In this document: one piece after another, positions 18,868-28,261 of the stretch | Position numbering within the stretch: the first letter of the stretch is position 1 | How the letters are laid out: each line of letters starts with the position of its first letter | Origin: Pseudomonas sp. TNT3 | Lineage (GTDB): Bacteria > Pseudomonadota > Gammaproteobacteria > Pseudomonadales > Pseudomonadaceae | Reading direction: 5' to 3' | DNA length: 64,000 nucleotides | NCBI RefSeq assembly: GCF_010095445.2 | Contig: NZ_WFGV02000001.1 | Location: forward strand, 237,984-301,983 | Position numbers and translations under genes: made by a program | The notes under the pieces: model-generated | What the model was told of the DNA's origin: nothing | Database searches by the model: none | The model's input: only the letters and a program-made list of their open reading frames with translations

Positions 18868-18883
18868 TGCAAGAAGCCTTCCA
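18868..18883 (-). promoter_or_regulatory. Sigma-54 promoter upstream of flhA
   Basis: Minus strand TGGAAGGCTTCTTGCAG has GG and GC exactly ten bases apart (-24/-12). The predicted start is about 50 nt before the flhA GTG, in line with the other sigma-54 sites of this cluster. Activation by FleQ is expected from established Pseudomonas flagellar regulation. Confidence 0.65.
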
Positions 18884-19039
18884 ACTTTTGCGGGGGGTTT
18901 AAACAGAGGGGGTTATCGGAGGATCTTTGTTGCATGGCCGGACCTCAGCAAATCCAACGCATGAACCCAGAGCACCAGACAGGAGGTAAAAGTAAGTATC
19001 TGGCTCGACACTTAATGCGTACCGAACCTATCGATTCTG

Positions 19040-19108
19040 CCTGCGGATGCGTAGCAGTGGTTTACTTCGTCCTCGCACGCAGCCTCGCAGGCCGGGCAGC
19101 TGCTACAG
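19040..19108. repeat. Degenerate REP-like repeat downstream of flhB
   Basis: A diverged relative of the 34539-34672 palindrome. The left part (TGCGTAGCAGTGGTTT) and right end (GCAGCTGCTACA) match that element with several changes. It lies between the flhB stop and the flhA promoter region, where it could act as a weak terminator for the fliK-flhB transcript. Confidence 0.45.
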
Positions 19109-19117
19109 GCGTACCTG

Positions 19118-20257
19118 TCAGGAATCCCGACGGAGATCTGGCGGAATCGGCAAATCATCCTTCAGCGGATCCGGGCGTTTACCCTTGCCCGCGCGGTACT
19201 GGCGAATCTGGTAGACGTACGCCAGCACCTGCGCAACGGCCAGATAGAGGCCACCCGGGATTTCCTGTTCCAGCTCCGTGGAGTAGTAAATCGACCGCGC
19301 CAGCGCCGGCGACTCCAGCAACAGCACATTATTGGCCACGGCAATTTCACGCATTTTCAACGCCAGAAAGTCACTGCCCTTGGCCACCAGCATCGGCGCC
19401 CCGCCCTTGTCCGGGTCGTACTTGAGCGCCACGGCGTAGTGGGTCGGGTTGGTGATGACTACGTCAGCATCGGGGATCGCTGCCATCATCCGGCGCTGGG
19501 ACATGTCCCGCTGCAGTTGGCGAATCCGTTGTTTAACCTCCGGTCGCCCCTCTTGATCTTTGTGTTCGTCGCGGATTTCCTGCTTGGTCATCTTCAGTTT
19601 CTTGGCGCTTTCCCAGAGCTGAAACGGCACGTCCACCGCGGCGATGATGATCAGGCCGCAGGCCATCCACAATGAGCTCCAGCCGACGACTTGCAGGCTG
19701 TGAATGATGGCCATGTCCAGCGGCTCATGGGCGATGCGCAGCAGGTCGTCGATGTCCGCTGACAGCACGGCCAGCGCCACAAACAGGATGATGAAAAACT
19801 TCGCCAAAGCCTTTAGCAGCTCTATCACGGCCTTGGATGAGAACATCCGTTTGAGCCCTGCGCCGGGGTTCATGCGGCTGAATTTGGGGGCCATGGTGCC
19901 GGCGGAAAATAGCCACCCACCCAGGGAAATAGGACCGATCAATGCCGCCAGCAGCAAGGTAATCATCACCGGTTGAATCGCCAGCAGGGCAATCAGTCCT
20001 GAATGCATCAGGTAGGCGCCCATCGCGCCCTGGTCGAGCACTACTTCCCGCGACAACGAGAAGTTCATCCGCATCAGCTCCATCAGGTCCTGGGCCAGCG
20101 CGCCACCGAAGATCAGTAGCGCACCGGAACCGGCGAGCATGATCGCCAAAGTGTTGAGCTCTTTGGAGCGGGCGATCTCGCCCTTCTCACGGGCGTCCTT
20201 TTTCTTTTTCTCCGTGGGGTCTTCTGTTTTGTCCTGACCGCTTTCGCTCTCTGACAT
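19118..20257 (-). CDS. flhB: FlhB, export apparatus substrate-specificity switch
   Basis: A 379-residue protein. A charged N-terminus and four membrane segments are followed by a cytoplasmic domain with the self-cleavage site NPTH (N270-H273). Cleavage and contact with FliK switch export from hook to filament proteins. It starts 3 nt after fliR and is last in fliLMNOPQR-flhB. A separate protein matching only the part after NPTH is encoded at 4061-4390. Confidence 0.96.
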   Translation of the reverse strand: MSESESGQDKTEDPTEKKKKDAREKGEIARSKELNTLAIMLAGSGALLIFGGALAQDLMELMRMNFSLSREVVLDQGAMGAYLMHSGLIALLAIQPVMITLLLAALIGPISLGGWLFSAGTMAPKFSRMNPGAGLKRMFSSKAVIELLKALAKFFIILFVALAVLSADIDDLLRIAHEPLDMAIIHSLQVVGWSSLWMACGLIIIAAVDVPFQLWESAKKLKMTKQEIRDEHKDQEGRPEVKQRIRQLQRDMSQRRMMAAIPDADVVITNPTHYAVALKYDPDKGGAPMLVAKGSDFLALKMREIAVANNVLLLESPALARSIYYSTELEQEIPGGLYLAVAQVLAYVYQIRQYRAGKGKRPDPLKDDLPIPPDLRRDS

Positions 20258-20260
20258 GTC

Positions 20261-21046
20261 TTAGCGCGCCCGTGCCAGTTCGCGTAACCACTGCAAGGCC
20301 TCGGAGGCCAGCGGCTGGTACTGATTGATGATGTCCGCCAGACCGACCCAGACGATGAACAAGCCGAGTACCAGTGTCAGAGGAAAACCAATGGAGAAGA
20401 TGTTGAGCTGCGGCGCCGCCCGGGTCATGACGCCAAACGCGATGTTGACCACCAACAGCGCCGTGATCGCCGGCAACACCAGTAACAGCGCGGCCCCCAG
20501 CACCCAACCGAGCTTGCCGGCCAGCTCCCAGAAATGATTGACCATCAACCCGCCGCCAACCGGCAACGTAGTGAAGCTTTCAGTGAGGATTTCGAAGACC
20601 ACCAAATGGCCGTTCATAGACAGGAACAGCAACGTGACCAGCATGGTGAAAAACTGTCCGATCACCGCGACCGAGACGCCGTTGGTGGGGTCGACCATGG
20701 ACGCGAAGCCCATGCCCATCTGAATGGAAACGATCTGCCCGGCTACAACGAACGCCTGAAAAAAAAGCTGCAACGCAAACCCGAATATCGCGCCGATGAT
20801 GATCTGCTCGGCGATCAACAGCCACCCGCTCAGATCCAGCGCGTTGACCGGCGGCATGGGCGGCAGGCCAGGGGCAATCACCACGGTAATGGCCAGCGCG
20901 AAATACAGGCGCACACGCTGCGGCACCAGCGTCGTGCCAACGATCGGCATGACCATCAGCAGCGCGCCGACGCGGAACAGCGGCAACATGAAGGTGGCTA
21001 CCCACGTGCTGATCTGGGTATCGGTCAGCTGCAGCAGCGATTGCAT
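20261..21046 (-). CDS. fliR: FliR, flagellar export apparatus membrane protein
   Basis: A 261-residue, strongly hydrophobic protein of the export gate (FliPQR complex), with about six hydrophobic segments and the conserved LLVLPAITALLVVNIAFGVM region near residue 195. It is tightly packed: fliQ ends 3 nt upstream and flhB starts 3 nt downstream. Confidence 0.95.
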   Translation of the reverse strand: MQSLLQLTDTQISTWVATFMLPLFRVGALLMVMPIVGTTLVPQRVRLYFALAITVVIAPGLPPMPPVNALDLSGWLLIAEQIIIGAIFGFALQLFFQAFVVAGQIVSIQMGMGFASMVDPTNGVSVAVIGQFFTMLVTLLFLSMNGHLVVFEILTESFTTLPVGGGLMVNHFWELAGKLGWVLGAALLLVLPAITALLVVNIAFGVMTRAAPQLNIFSIGFPLTLVLGLFIVWVGLADIINQYQPLASEALQWLRELARAR

Positions 21047-21049
21047 GGC

Positions 21050-21319
21050 TTAGCCGATAACCTGGGGAATACTGCCGTACAACTGCAGGATGTATTCCAT
21101 GAAGGTCTGCACCAGCCACGGACCCGCCACGATCAGGGTCACCAGCATCACCAGCAGGCGCGGTAGAAAGCTCAGGGTCTGTTCGTTGATCTGGGTCGCG
21201 GCCTGGAACATCGCCACCAGCAAACCCACCAGCAGACTCGGGATCACCAGTACAGCCACCATCATGGTGGTCAGCCAGAGCGCTTCCCTGAAGATGTCTA
21301 CCGCGACTTCCGGCGTCAT
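21050..21319 (-). CDS. fliQ: FliQ, flagellar export apparatus membrane protein
   Basis: An 89-residue protein with two membrane segments, the usual FliQ size. It starts [15 protein letters not shown]. Its ATG overlaps the fliP stop (ATGA, 21316-21319). It assembles with FliP and FliR into the export gate. Confidence 0.95.
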   Translation of the reverse strand: MTPEVAVDIFREALWLTTMMVAVLVIPSLLVGLLVAMFQAATQINEQTLSFLPRLLVMLVTLIVAGPWLVQTFMEYILQLYGSIPQVIG

Positions 21320-22074
21320 GGCGAAACACCACCGAAGCTGCTGGCCAGCGTGCCGATGATCAGCGCCCAGCCATCTACCAGCACGAACAACATGATCTTG
21401 AATGGCAGGGAAATGATCAGCGGCGACAACATCATCATCCCCATGGCCATCAGCACACTGGCGACGACAAGGTCGATGATCAGGAACGGAATAAAGATCA
21501 TGAAGCCGATCTGGAACGCGGTCTTCAGCTCAGAGGTCACGAAGGCCGGCACCAGAATGGTCAGCGGCGCCTGATCCGGCGAAGCGATGTCCGTACGTTT
21601 GGACAAGCGCATGAACAACTCCAGATCGCTGCTGCGTGTCTGGGCCAGCATGAAATCCTTGATCGGCACCTGAGCCTTGGCCACGGCATCCTGGGCGGTC
21701 AGTTTTTCCGCCAGATAGGGTTGCAGCGCATCCTGGTTAACCCGGTCGAACACTGGTGCCATGATGAACATCGTCAGGAACAACGCCATGCCCGTCAGGA
21801 TCTGGTTCGAAGGCGTCTGTTGCAAGCCGAGGGCCTGGCGCAGGATCGAGAAGACGATGATGATCCGGGTGAAACTGGTCATCAGCATGACGAACGCCGG
21901 GATAAAACTCAGCGCGGTCATGATCAGCAGGATCTGCAGGCTGACCGAATACTCCTGAGCGCCATCGGCGTTGGTGCCCAGGGTGATCGCCGGGATCGAC
22001 AATGGATCCGCGGCAAACGCCAGCGGCGCAGCCAGCATCAGGGCCAGCGTCAAGACGATGCGTAACGCACCCAT
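21316..22074 (-). CDS. fliP: FliP, flagellar export apparatus membrane protein
   Basis: A 252-residue protein with a cleavable signal peptide (to about residue 22, AAPLAFA), a periplasmic part and the conserved [16 protein letters not shown] segment. It forms the channel core with FliQ and FliR. The ATG overlaps the fliO stop by one base (TAATG), and the stop overlaps fliQ. Confidence 0.96.
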   Translation of the reverse strand: MGALRIVLTLALMLAAPLAFAADPLSIPAITLGTNADGAQEYSVSLQILLIMTALSFIPAFVMLMTSFTRIIIVFSILRQALGLQQTPSNQILTGMALFLTMFIMAPVFDRVNQDALQPYLAEKLTAQDAVAKAQVPIKDFMLAQTRSSDLELFMRLSKRTDIASPDQAPLTILVPAFVTSELKTAFQIGFMIFIPFLIIDLVVASVLMAMGMMMLSPLIISLPFKIMLFVLVDGWALIIGTLASSFGGVSP

Positions 22075-22517
22075 TACTTCTTATCCTTCTGATCCTTGCC
22101 CATCAGCTCCATCAGACGCTGGGCAAATTCCGGGGTCGCTTTTTCAGTAGCGCTGGGCACCTGCACCGGCTCCTTGAGGACGTGCAGCGCGGTGATAGTG
22201 CCCGGGCTGAGGCCGAGCAAAATCTGCTCGTTGCCGACCTGTACCAGCATCAGACGGTCGCGAGGCCCCAGCGCGCGGGAGCCAATCAGCTCGATGACCT
22301 GCCCTTTGCCGGCCGGTCCTGCCTGCTGCACGCGGCGCAACAGCCAGGCGAGGAAGAAAATCAACCCCAGCACCAGCAGCAAGCCGAACACCAATTGCGT
22401 CAGTTGCCCTGCCACACCGCTGCTGACCGCAGGCGCCGCAGCAGCAACCGTGGCCACCGGCTCGGCGGCCAGCGCGCCAAATGGCAAGGCCAGCAGAACA
22501 CTCAGAACCTTGTTCAC
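22074..22517 (-). CDS. fliO: FliO, flagellar export apparatus assembly protein
   Basis: A 147-residue protein with a signal-like N-terminus ([15 protein letters not shown]), one clear membrane segment (about 43-65) and a small cytoplasmic domain ([26 protein letters not shown]). FliO stabilises the FliP ring during assembly. The start is GTG at 22517, immediately after the fliN stop. Confidence 0.92.
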   Translation of the reverse strand: MNKVLSVLLALPFGALAAEPVATVAAAAPAVSSGVAGQLTQLVFGLLLVLGLIFFLAWLLRRVQQAGPAGKGQVIELIGSRALGPRDRLMLVQVGNEQILLGLSPGTITALHVLKEPVQVPSATEKATPEFAQRLMELMGKDQKDKK

Positions 22518-22973
22518 TTAGCGCAGCTTCTTGATACGTTCGCTTGGGCTGATCACGTCAGTCAGGCGAATGCCGAACTTCTCGTTGACCACCACCACCT
22601 CACCATGAGCGATGAGCGTGCCGTTCACCAGCACGTCCAGCGGCTCGCCGGCCAGGCGATCCAGTTCGATCACCGAACCCTGGTTGAGCTGCAGCAAGTT
22701 ACGAATGTTGATGTCGGTACTGCCCACTTCCATGGAAATCGATACCGGGATGTCGAGGATCACGTCCAGGTTTGGACCATCCAGAGTCACCGGCCCGTTG
22801 TTTTTTGGCACGCTGCCGAACTCTTCCATTGGCAAACGGCTGGACGGTGAAGTGGCAGCGTCGGCGGCCAGCAAGGCGTCAATATCGTCCTGCCCGTCAC
22901 CCGCTTCTTCAAGGGCCGCAGCCCATTCATCAGCCAGCGCCTGGTCGTCCTGGGTGTTCATATCGTTAGCCAT
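22518..22973 (-). CDS. fliN: FliN, flagellar switch protein
   Basis: A C-ring protein of 151 residues. The acidic N-terminal half (about 1-65) precedes the surface-presentation-of-antigen (SpoA) domain (about 70-151; VPVSISMEVG-like region and VNEKFGIRLTDV). ATG at 22973 is chosen because the GAGG ribosome site lies 7 nt upstream; the adjacent ATG at 22976 is nearly as good. Confidence 0.95.
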   Translation of the reverse strand: MANDMNTQDDQALADEWAAALEEAGDGQDDIDALLAADAATSPSSRLPMEEFGSVPKNNGPVTLDGPNLDVILDIPVSISMEVGSTDINIRNLLQLNQGSVIELDRLAGEPLDVLVNGTLIAHGEVVVVNEKFGIRLTDVISPSERIKKLR

Positions 22974-23042
22974 CATGTGTCCTCGGCGGGCACCCATTTC
23001 AAATGGAAGCCGTCAGTTAAAAGCGAATGTGAAACGCGCCGG

Positions 23043-24011
23043 TCAGCGGCGCTCGATCGGCTCGATCACCTGCAAGGCGAGATTGCCTTTGTGCGAGCCC
23101 ATCTTGACCTTGAACGCAGGCACGCCATTGGCGCGCATGATCATTTCTTCCGGCATCTCGACCGGGATGATGTCCCCCGGCTGCATGTGCAGGATGTCCC
23201 GCAGGCGCAGCTGGCGGCGGGCAACGGTGGCACCGATCGGCACGTCGACGTCCAGCACGTCCTGACGCAGGGCGTTGACCCAGCGCTCGTCCTGATCGTC
23301 GAGGTCCGACTGGAAGCCGGCGTCGAGCATTTCGCGCACCGGCTCGATCATCGAATACGGCATGGTGATGTGCAGGTCGCCGCCACCGCCATCGAGTTCG
23401 ATGTGGAAGGTCGACACGACGATGGCCTCACTCGGCCCGACGATGTTGGCCATGGCCGGGTTTACTTCCGAGTTGATGTACTCGAAGTTCACTTCCATGA
23501 TGGCCTGCCAGGCTTCCTTCAAATCGATGAAGGCCTGCTCCAGCACCATGCGCACCACGCGCAATTCGGTCGGGGTGAATTCACGCCCTTCAATCTTCGC
23601 GTGACGGCCATCGCCGCCGAAGAAGTTGTCCACCAGCTTGAACACCAGCTTGGCGTCGAGGATGAACAGCGCTGTGCCGCGCAACGGTTTGATCTTGACC
23701 AGATTAAGGCTGGTCGGGACGTACAGCGAGTGCACGTATTCGCCGAACTTCATGACCTGCACACCGCCGACGGCAACGTCAGCTGAACGGCGCAGCAGGT
23801 TGAACATGCTGATGCGGGTGTAACGGGCAAAACGCTCGTTGATCATCTCCAGGGTCGGCATGCGTCCGCGGACGATGCGATCCTGACTGGTCAGGTCATA
23901 GCTTTTGACGGCGCCGGGTTCGGCAGCGTTATCGGTCTCTACCAGACCATCGTCGACGCCATGCAACAGCGCATCGATCTCATCCTGGGACAGCAGGTCC
24001 TGCACGGCCAT
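23043..24011 (-). CDS. fliM: FliM, flagellar switch protein
   Basis: A 322-residue C-ring component. The N-terminal CheY-P binding peptide (LSQDEIDALLHGV, residues 6-18), the middle CheC-like domain and the C-terminal SpoA domain are all intact. It lies 9 nt after fliL and before fliN. Confidence 0.97.
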   Translation of the reverse strand: MAVQDLLSQDEIDALLHGVDDGLVETDNAAEPGAVKSYDLTSQDRIVRGRMPTLEMINERFARYTRISMFNLLRRSADVAVGGVQVMKFGEYVHSLYVPTSLNLVKIKPLRGTALFILDAKLVFKLVDNFFGGDGRHAKIEGREFTPTELRVVRMVLEQAFIDLKEAWQAIMEVNFEYINSEVNPAMANIVGPSEAIVVSTFHIELDGGGGDLHITMPYSMIEPVREMLDAGFQSDLDDQDERWVNALRQDVLDVDVPIGATVARRQLRLRDILHMQPGDIIPVEMPEEMIMRANGVPAFKVKMGSHKGNLALQVIEPIERR

Positions 24012-24020
24012 GTCGTGTTC

Positions 24021-24521
24021 CTACTGCAGTACGAAATTAGTGAAAAGCAACTGTTCGATGGCGACCTTGCCGAGTTCTTTCTGCGCCACTTCCTGGACGC
24101 TGGCGGTGGCCTTCTGGCGCAGCATTTCCTGACCGACCGGCGACGCCAGCGTGGCGAAGTCCTGCCCGGAGAACAGCATGACCAGGTTATTGCGGATGAC
24201 TGGCATGTGTACTTTAAGTGCGTCGATATCCGCTTGATTGCGGCCCATCATGGTGATGCTCACCTGCATGTAGCGTTGGCGGCCGTTCTGGTTGTAATTG
24301 GCCACGAACGCGGGAAGCAGCGGCTCGAAGATGGCCGCCTGCTTTCCGACAACGGCGGTTTCAGCCGCGGCAGCAGGCTTGCTCTCGGCGCTGTGCATGA
24401 AGAACCAGGTCGCGCCCACGGACAAACCGATCGCCAGCAGCAGCGCCACCACGATCAAGATGATCATCTTGAGCTTGCCTTTGGTTGCCGGGTCTTTTAC
24501 TGCTGCGTCGCTCTTCGCCAT
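24021..24521 (-). CDS. fliL: FliL, stator-associated flagellar protein
   Basis: A 166-residue protein with a short cytoplasmic N-terminus, one membrane segment (about 18-38) and a periplasmic FliL domain that encircles the stator. ATG is at 24521. It has its own strong sigma-54 promoter (24572-24587), so fliLMNOPQR-flhB can be transcribed independently of fliK. Confidence 0.94.
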   Translation of the reverse strand: MAKSDAAVKDPATKGKLKMIILIVVALLLAIGLSVGATWFFMHSAESKPAAAAETAVVGKQAAIFEPLLPAFVANYNQNGRQRYMQVSITMMGRNQADIDALKVHMPVIRNNLVMLFSGQDFATLASPVGQEMLRQKATASVQEVAQKELGKVAIEQLLFTNFVLQ

Positions 24522-24571
24522 GCCAATAATCCGTCACTATTCGGGGTTTCACAGTTGCACGGCAAGGCAAG

Positions 24572-24587
24572 AGCAAGTGTTATGCCA
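24572..24587 (-). promoter_or_regulatory. Sigma-54 promoter upstream of fliL
   Basis: Minus strand TGGCATAACACTTGCT is nearly identical to the TGGCAC-N5-TTGC consensus, with GG-N10-GC spacing. The predicted transcript begins about 40 nt before the fliL ATG. It lies downstream of the REPIN at 24646-24728, so fliL expression can escape any termination there. Confidence 0.8.
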
Positions 24588-24645
24588 GAAGTGCGGAGAG
24601 AAAAAGCGGGTTGTCGGTATTCATAAGAACACCGCAATAGCATTG

Positions 24646-24728
24646 CGGGAGTGAGCCTGCTCGCGATAGCGGTCAGACAGTCGATAAAAAGTTGACTGTA
24701 AGTACGCTATCGCGAGCAGGCTCACTCC
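24646..24728. repeat. REPIN-like perfect inverted repeat (class B), between fliK and fliL
   Basis: Arms 24646-24670 and 24704-24728 are exact 25-bp reverse complements with core GAGCCTGCTCGCGATAGCG. The 33-bp spacer contains a further short hairpin (ACAGTC/GACTGT). Position at the 3' end of fliK suggests a terminator or mRNA-stabilising role. Confidence 0.85.
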
Positions 24729-24754
24729 CACACGGATCCGGGGAGGGAGTGTGC

Positions 24755-26059
24755 TCAGGCGTAATAGTCGACGGCGCTGGAGCCAATGACGCTGGTGGTG
24801 GCTGCGGCGACTTGCGCTACTGCCGGCGAGTGTTCGTCGTCCATTGAATCGAGGCGGCCACCGCTGGCGGTTGTGCGGCCGCTTTGACTCTGTTGCGGCT
24901 GGTCTTGACCCTGGCCGCGAGACTGGTCGGAAACGTTGACGTCAACCTGACCCATCCCCTGCTGCACAAACATCTCTCGCAAGCGGTGCATCTGGCCGTC
25001 CAGCGCTTCACGAACACCGGGATGCGTGCTCATGAACGTCACCTGGGTCTGCTGATCCGGCACCATGTTCACCCGAATGTCGAGACGCCCCAGTTCGGCG
25101 GGTTGCAACTGAATATCAGCCGCCTTGAGGTTGGCACTGGACAGGTACATGACCCGGTTGACCACTTCTTCGGTCCAGCCGCTCTGATGCATCGCGATCG
25201 GTTGATTCACCGGCAGCGCATTGGCGGTTTTCGGTGTGGCGGCCTGCGTCAACGCTGCCAGGCGACTGGCAAAATCGTCCACACGGGTGTCGCTGGTCGC
25301 GGACTTGAGGTCTTTGAGCCCGTCATCGATCAGGCCGCTGAATGACTTTTCACCTTCCCGGCTGGTGCTGTCCTTGTCGCCTTGCACGTCCAGCATATTG
25401 GCCAGGCCCGCCGCGAAGTTTTGCGCCGAGGTCTGCTCACCGTCAGCCAATGCCTGTGCTGAAGAGGCCTTGGGTTGAGCCTGACTGGCGGCGGAAACGT
25501 GACCGCTCTGCTCCATGGCCATGCGTACGGCGGGCAGCGCATCCAGGGGATCGGCTTCAGGATCGAAATCTGACTCCTCTGGAACCAGAGTCGCAGCCAA
25601 TGCAGCGGCGGCAGCTGCGTCCTGCGCTGGCTCAGGGCTTGGCGCGGTTTCCGCTGCCGGAGTCTGAGCGGCTTGCGCCGAGGCCGGATCGACGACCGGA
25701 TCGACTGCAGTAGTACCGGAGGCGTCTGTCGTGTCGCCGCTGGCGACCTTGTCATCGGCCTGCTTGGGTTTGTCGGCGGGCAAAGATTTGCCGCTATCGG
25801 CAACCGCAGGCTTCCCGGCGGCAGGCTTGTCATTGCCGAGGTCTTTTTTTACGGGACCGTCAGGGGCTTTATCGCGCATCTGCCGGTTCAGTCCGTCGAC
25901 GACTGCAGAGGACTTGTTGCGGCCCTGTGTTGCATAGACCTGAGAGAAGCTGGACGCCTTGTCAGCGGGCTCGGCAGGCGACGCCAGAGGATTGGCGGTG
26001 ACCGGCTGGGTCTTGGCCTTTGCGGCGGCCTGAAGTAGCAAATTTTGACTAACGGGCAT
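24755..26059 (-). CDS. fliK: FliK, flagellar hook-length control protein
   Basis: A 434-residue protein with a long Ala/Pro/Gln-rich ruler region (1-300) and the canonical Flg_hook domain (about 290-390; IQLQPAELGRLDIRVNMV). The Gln/Ser-rich tail is typical of exported FliK. It is secreted during hook growth and triggers FlhB switching. A sigma-54 promoter precedes it. It is the better candidate for the housekeeping FliK than the gene at 2490-4064, because it sits with the export genes. Confidence 0.92.
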   Translation of the reverse strand: MPVSQNLLLQAAAKAKTQPVTANPLASPAEPADKASSFSQVYATQGRNKSSAVVDGLNRQMRDKAPDGPVKKDLGNDKPAAGKPAVADSGKSLPADKPKQADDKVASGDTTDASGTTAVDPVVDPASAQAAQTPAAETAPSPEPAQDAAAAAALAATLVPEESDFDPEADPLDALPAVRMAMEQSGHVSAASQAQPKASSAQALADGEQTSAQNFAAGLANMLDVQGDKDSTSREGEKSFSGLIDDGLKDLKSATSDTRVDDFASRLAALTQAATPKTANALPVNQPIAMHQSGWTEEVVNRVMYLSSANLKAADIQLQPAELGRLDIRVNMVPDQQTQVTFMSTHPGVREALDGQMHRLREMFVQQGMGQVDVNVSDQSRGQGQDQPQQSQSGRTTASGGRLDSMDDEHSPAVAQVAAATTSVIGSSAVDYYA

Positions 26060-26109
26060 AACGCTGTCTCCGCCGCACTGGGAAGGTAGGTGTAAGTAGT
26101 GGCAGATAC

Positions 26110-26125
26110 TGCAAGGGTCGCGCCA
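26110..26125 (-). promoter_or_regulatory. Sigma-54 promoter upstream of fliK
   Basis: Minus strand TGGCGCGACCCTTGCA matches the -24/-12 consensus, with GG and GC ten bases apart, about 40 nt from the fliK ATG to the predicted start. It lies in the 83-bp gap after hptB. Confidence 0.75.
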
Positions 26126-26142
26126 GTTTCTAGCGCAAGCCG

Positions 26143-26514
26143 TTAGAAGCGCCGAGCGGTGGCTTTTTCGTAGCGGGAACGTTGACGTTCTGCTTCATAC
26201 AGAGGACGAACAACAGCAAACTCGCGATCGATTTCACCGATGAGTTTTTCGAGTTCGGGAAGGGGGTGTTGTTCCTTGGCGCAATGTTCCAGCTCATGGC
26301 ACAAATCAGCCAGCCGGACGGCGCCCATGTTGCTGCTGCTGCCTTTGAAACTATGGGCAGTTTCCATCAGTTGCCCGGCATCTTTCTGCTGACGCAAAAG
26401 ACTCAACCGCTCTTCGGAATCGGCGAGAAACGTATCCAGCAACATTGGATACTCGTCCTCCATGACTTCCTGCAAGGCGACCAATACGTCTCGATTCAGA
26501 TGTGGGTCATCCAC
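26143..26514 (-). CDS. hptB: HptB-like histidine phosphotransfer protein
   Basis: A 123-residue Hpt domain. The phospho-accepting histidine is H54 in TAHSFKGSSSNMGA. The GTG start at 26514 has AAGGAG 7 nt upstream. In P. aeruginosa HptB relays phosphate from several hybrid kinases to HsbR, which controls HsbA and through it swarming and biofilm choice. The same three genes follow each other here. Confidence 0.88.
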   Translation of the reverse strand: MDDPHLNRDVLVALQEVMEDEYPMLLDTFLADSEERLSLLRQQKDAGQLMETAHSFKGSSSNMGAVRLADLCHELEHCAKEQHPLPELEKLIGEIDREFAVVRPLYEAERQRSRYEKATARRF

Positions 26515-26545
26515 TTGTTCACTCCTTGATCAAGAATGGGCGGGA

Positions 26546-28261
26546 TTATGCCAGAGCCTCCCAGAAAAACTCTACGCGAGCACTTCGACCATTGTCTGAC
26601 CAACTGGCGTTACGCCCCAATTGCTGGACCAGATTGACGCCACGTCCCGACAAACGGACATTTTCGGCGGGTCGTTCCATCACCCGCGCAATATCGAAAC
26701 CCTTCCCGCTGTCCTCGACGCGAATCGACAGACAACCGCCCTCACCCGTCGGCACGATCTCCAAATGGACCCGCACGTAACCACTGCGCAACGCATCAAG
26801 ACGCGCATTGCGCTCCTGATAATAACGGGCAAAACCTGACGCATCGCGCTTGAGACTGGAATCCAGCCCCAGCACGCCATGCTCCAGGGCATTGGAATAC
26901 AGTTCGGCCAACACACTGTAGAGCGCACCGCTTTGCGCACGCAGGCCGTGGACTTCAAGCAACAACTGCAACAGATAAGGCAACGGATTGAAGCGCTTAA
27001 GCGAGGCCGCGCGAAACTCGAAACTGACCGACCAATCCAGAGGACAGGATTGCCCGCTGTCGGAATAGACCAGGGTCGGCGGACGCATTTGGGTAGCGTC
27101 CAGCAGACTCACCTCGACCATGCTGACATCGTCCCGGGCTTCGCCGCGAAAGTCCCGCAGTGCTTGCTCGATCTCTTCGAACAGCTCCTCCGGCTGCCGA
27201 TTGGCAGCGAACACTTGATGCAACCGCTCCACACCAAACAACTGTTCGTCGGCATCGCAGGTATCAATCACGCCGTCGGACAACAGGAAAACCCGATCCC
27301 CGAGCGCCATGGGGAACACTTCGGTTCGATCATCAAAGGTTTCCGGGCTCAAGACACCCAGCGGCAGATGCCGGGCAGTCAGCGGCGTGCGCTCATCGCT
27401 GGCGATGTTGTGCAAATACCCATCGGGCATACCGCCATTCCAGACTTCCACCGAGCGCCGCTGAAAACTCAGGCACAACAGCGTCGCGCAGCAGAACATA
27501 TCAACGGGCAGGATGCGCTTGAGCTTGGCGTTCATCTCGCGCAGGGTTTCTGACAGGCCATACCCCTTGGCGGTCATGCCGTAAAAAACTTCGGCCAGCG
27601 GCATGGCGCCTACTGCGGCGGGCAAGCCATGGCCGGTGAAATCCCCCAATAGCACATGCATGTCGCCAGCCGGCGTAAACGCGGCCAACAGTAAATCGCC
27701 GTTGAACAATGCATAGGGCGATTGCAGGTAGCGGATATTGGGGGCATTCAGGCAGCCGGAATGGGCGACTTTATCGAACACGGCCTTGGCGACGCGTTGT
27801 TCGTTGAGCAGATAGTTATGGTGCCTGGCAATCTGGTCACGCTGCTGGAGTACGGTGGCCTGCAACCGACGCAAACGGTCCATTGCCTTGATTTTGGCGG
27901 CCAGAATCACCTGGTTGTAAGGCTTGGCCAGGAAATCATCGCCTCCCGCCTCAAGGCATCGGGCCAGCCCTTCGCTTTCGGTCAATGACGTGAGAAAGAT
28001 GATGGGCACCAGGGTTTCGCCCGCCAGCGCCTTGATCTGCTGCGCTGCTTCGAAGCCGTCCATCACGGGCATCATCGCGTCCATCAACACCAATTGCGGC
28101 CGTTGCTGGCGAAACAGTTCCACCGCCTCGGCACCGTTGGCGGCAGTCAGCACTTCATGGCCCTGACGACGGACAATCGTCGACAGCAACAGGCGATCGG
28201 CCGCGCTGTCTTCAGCGATCAATACCGTAAGTGACTCGAACGGCGATTGCACGGCGATCAC
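26546..28261 (-). CDS. hsbR: HsbR, response regulator with PP2C phosphatase and anti-sigma kinase domains
   Basis: A 571-residue protein with three parts. The receiver (about 10-125) has the phospho-acceptor in VLMDAMMPVMDG. The SpoIIE/PP2C phosphatase (about 195-385) has LLGDFTGHGLPAAVGAMPL and LLSDGVIDTCD. The C-terminal HATPase/RsbW-like kinase (about 430-571) has ELYSNALEHG. Such proteins dephosphorylate or phosphorylate the partner antagonist HsbA. The GTG start overlaps the hsbA stop (GTGA, 28258-28261), which supports a functional pair. Confidence 0.9.
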   Translation of the reverse strand: MIAVQSPFESLTVLIAEDSAADRLLLSTIVRRQGHEVLTAANGAEAVELFRQQRPQLVLMDAMMPVMDGFEAAQQIKALAGETLVPIIFLTSLTESEGLARCLEAGGDDFLAKPYNQVILAAKIKAMDRLRRLQATVLQQRDQIARHHNYLLNEQRVAKAVFDKVAHSGCLNAPNIRYLQSPYALFNGDLLLAAFTPAGDMHVLLGDFTGHGLPAAVGAMPLAEVFYGMTAKGYGLSETLREMNAKLKRILPVDMFCCATLLCLSFQRRSVEVWNGGMPDGYLHNIASDERTPLTARHLPLGVLSPETFDDRTEVFPMALGDRVFLLSDGVIDTCDADEQLFGVERLHQVFAANRQPEELFEEIEQALRDFRGEARDDVSMVEVSLLDATQMRPPTLVYSDSGQSCPLDWSVSFEFRAASLKRFNPLPYLLQLLLEVHGLRAQSGALYSVLAELYSNALEHGVLGLDSSLKRDASGFARYYQERNARLDALRSGYVRVHLEIVPTGEGGCLSIRVEDSGKGFDIARVMERPAENVRLSGRGVNLVQQLGRNASWSDNGRSARVEFFWEALA

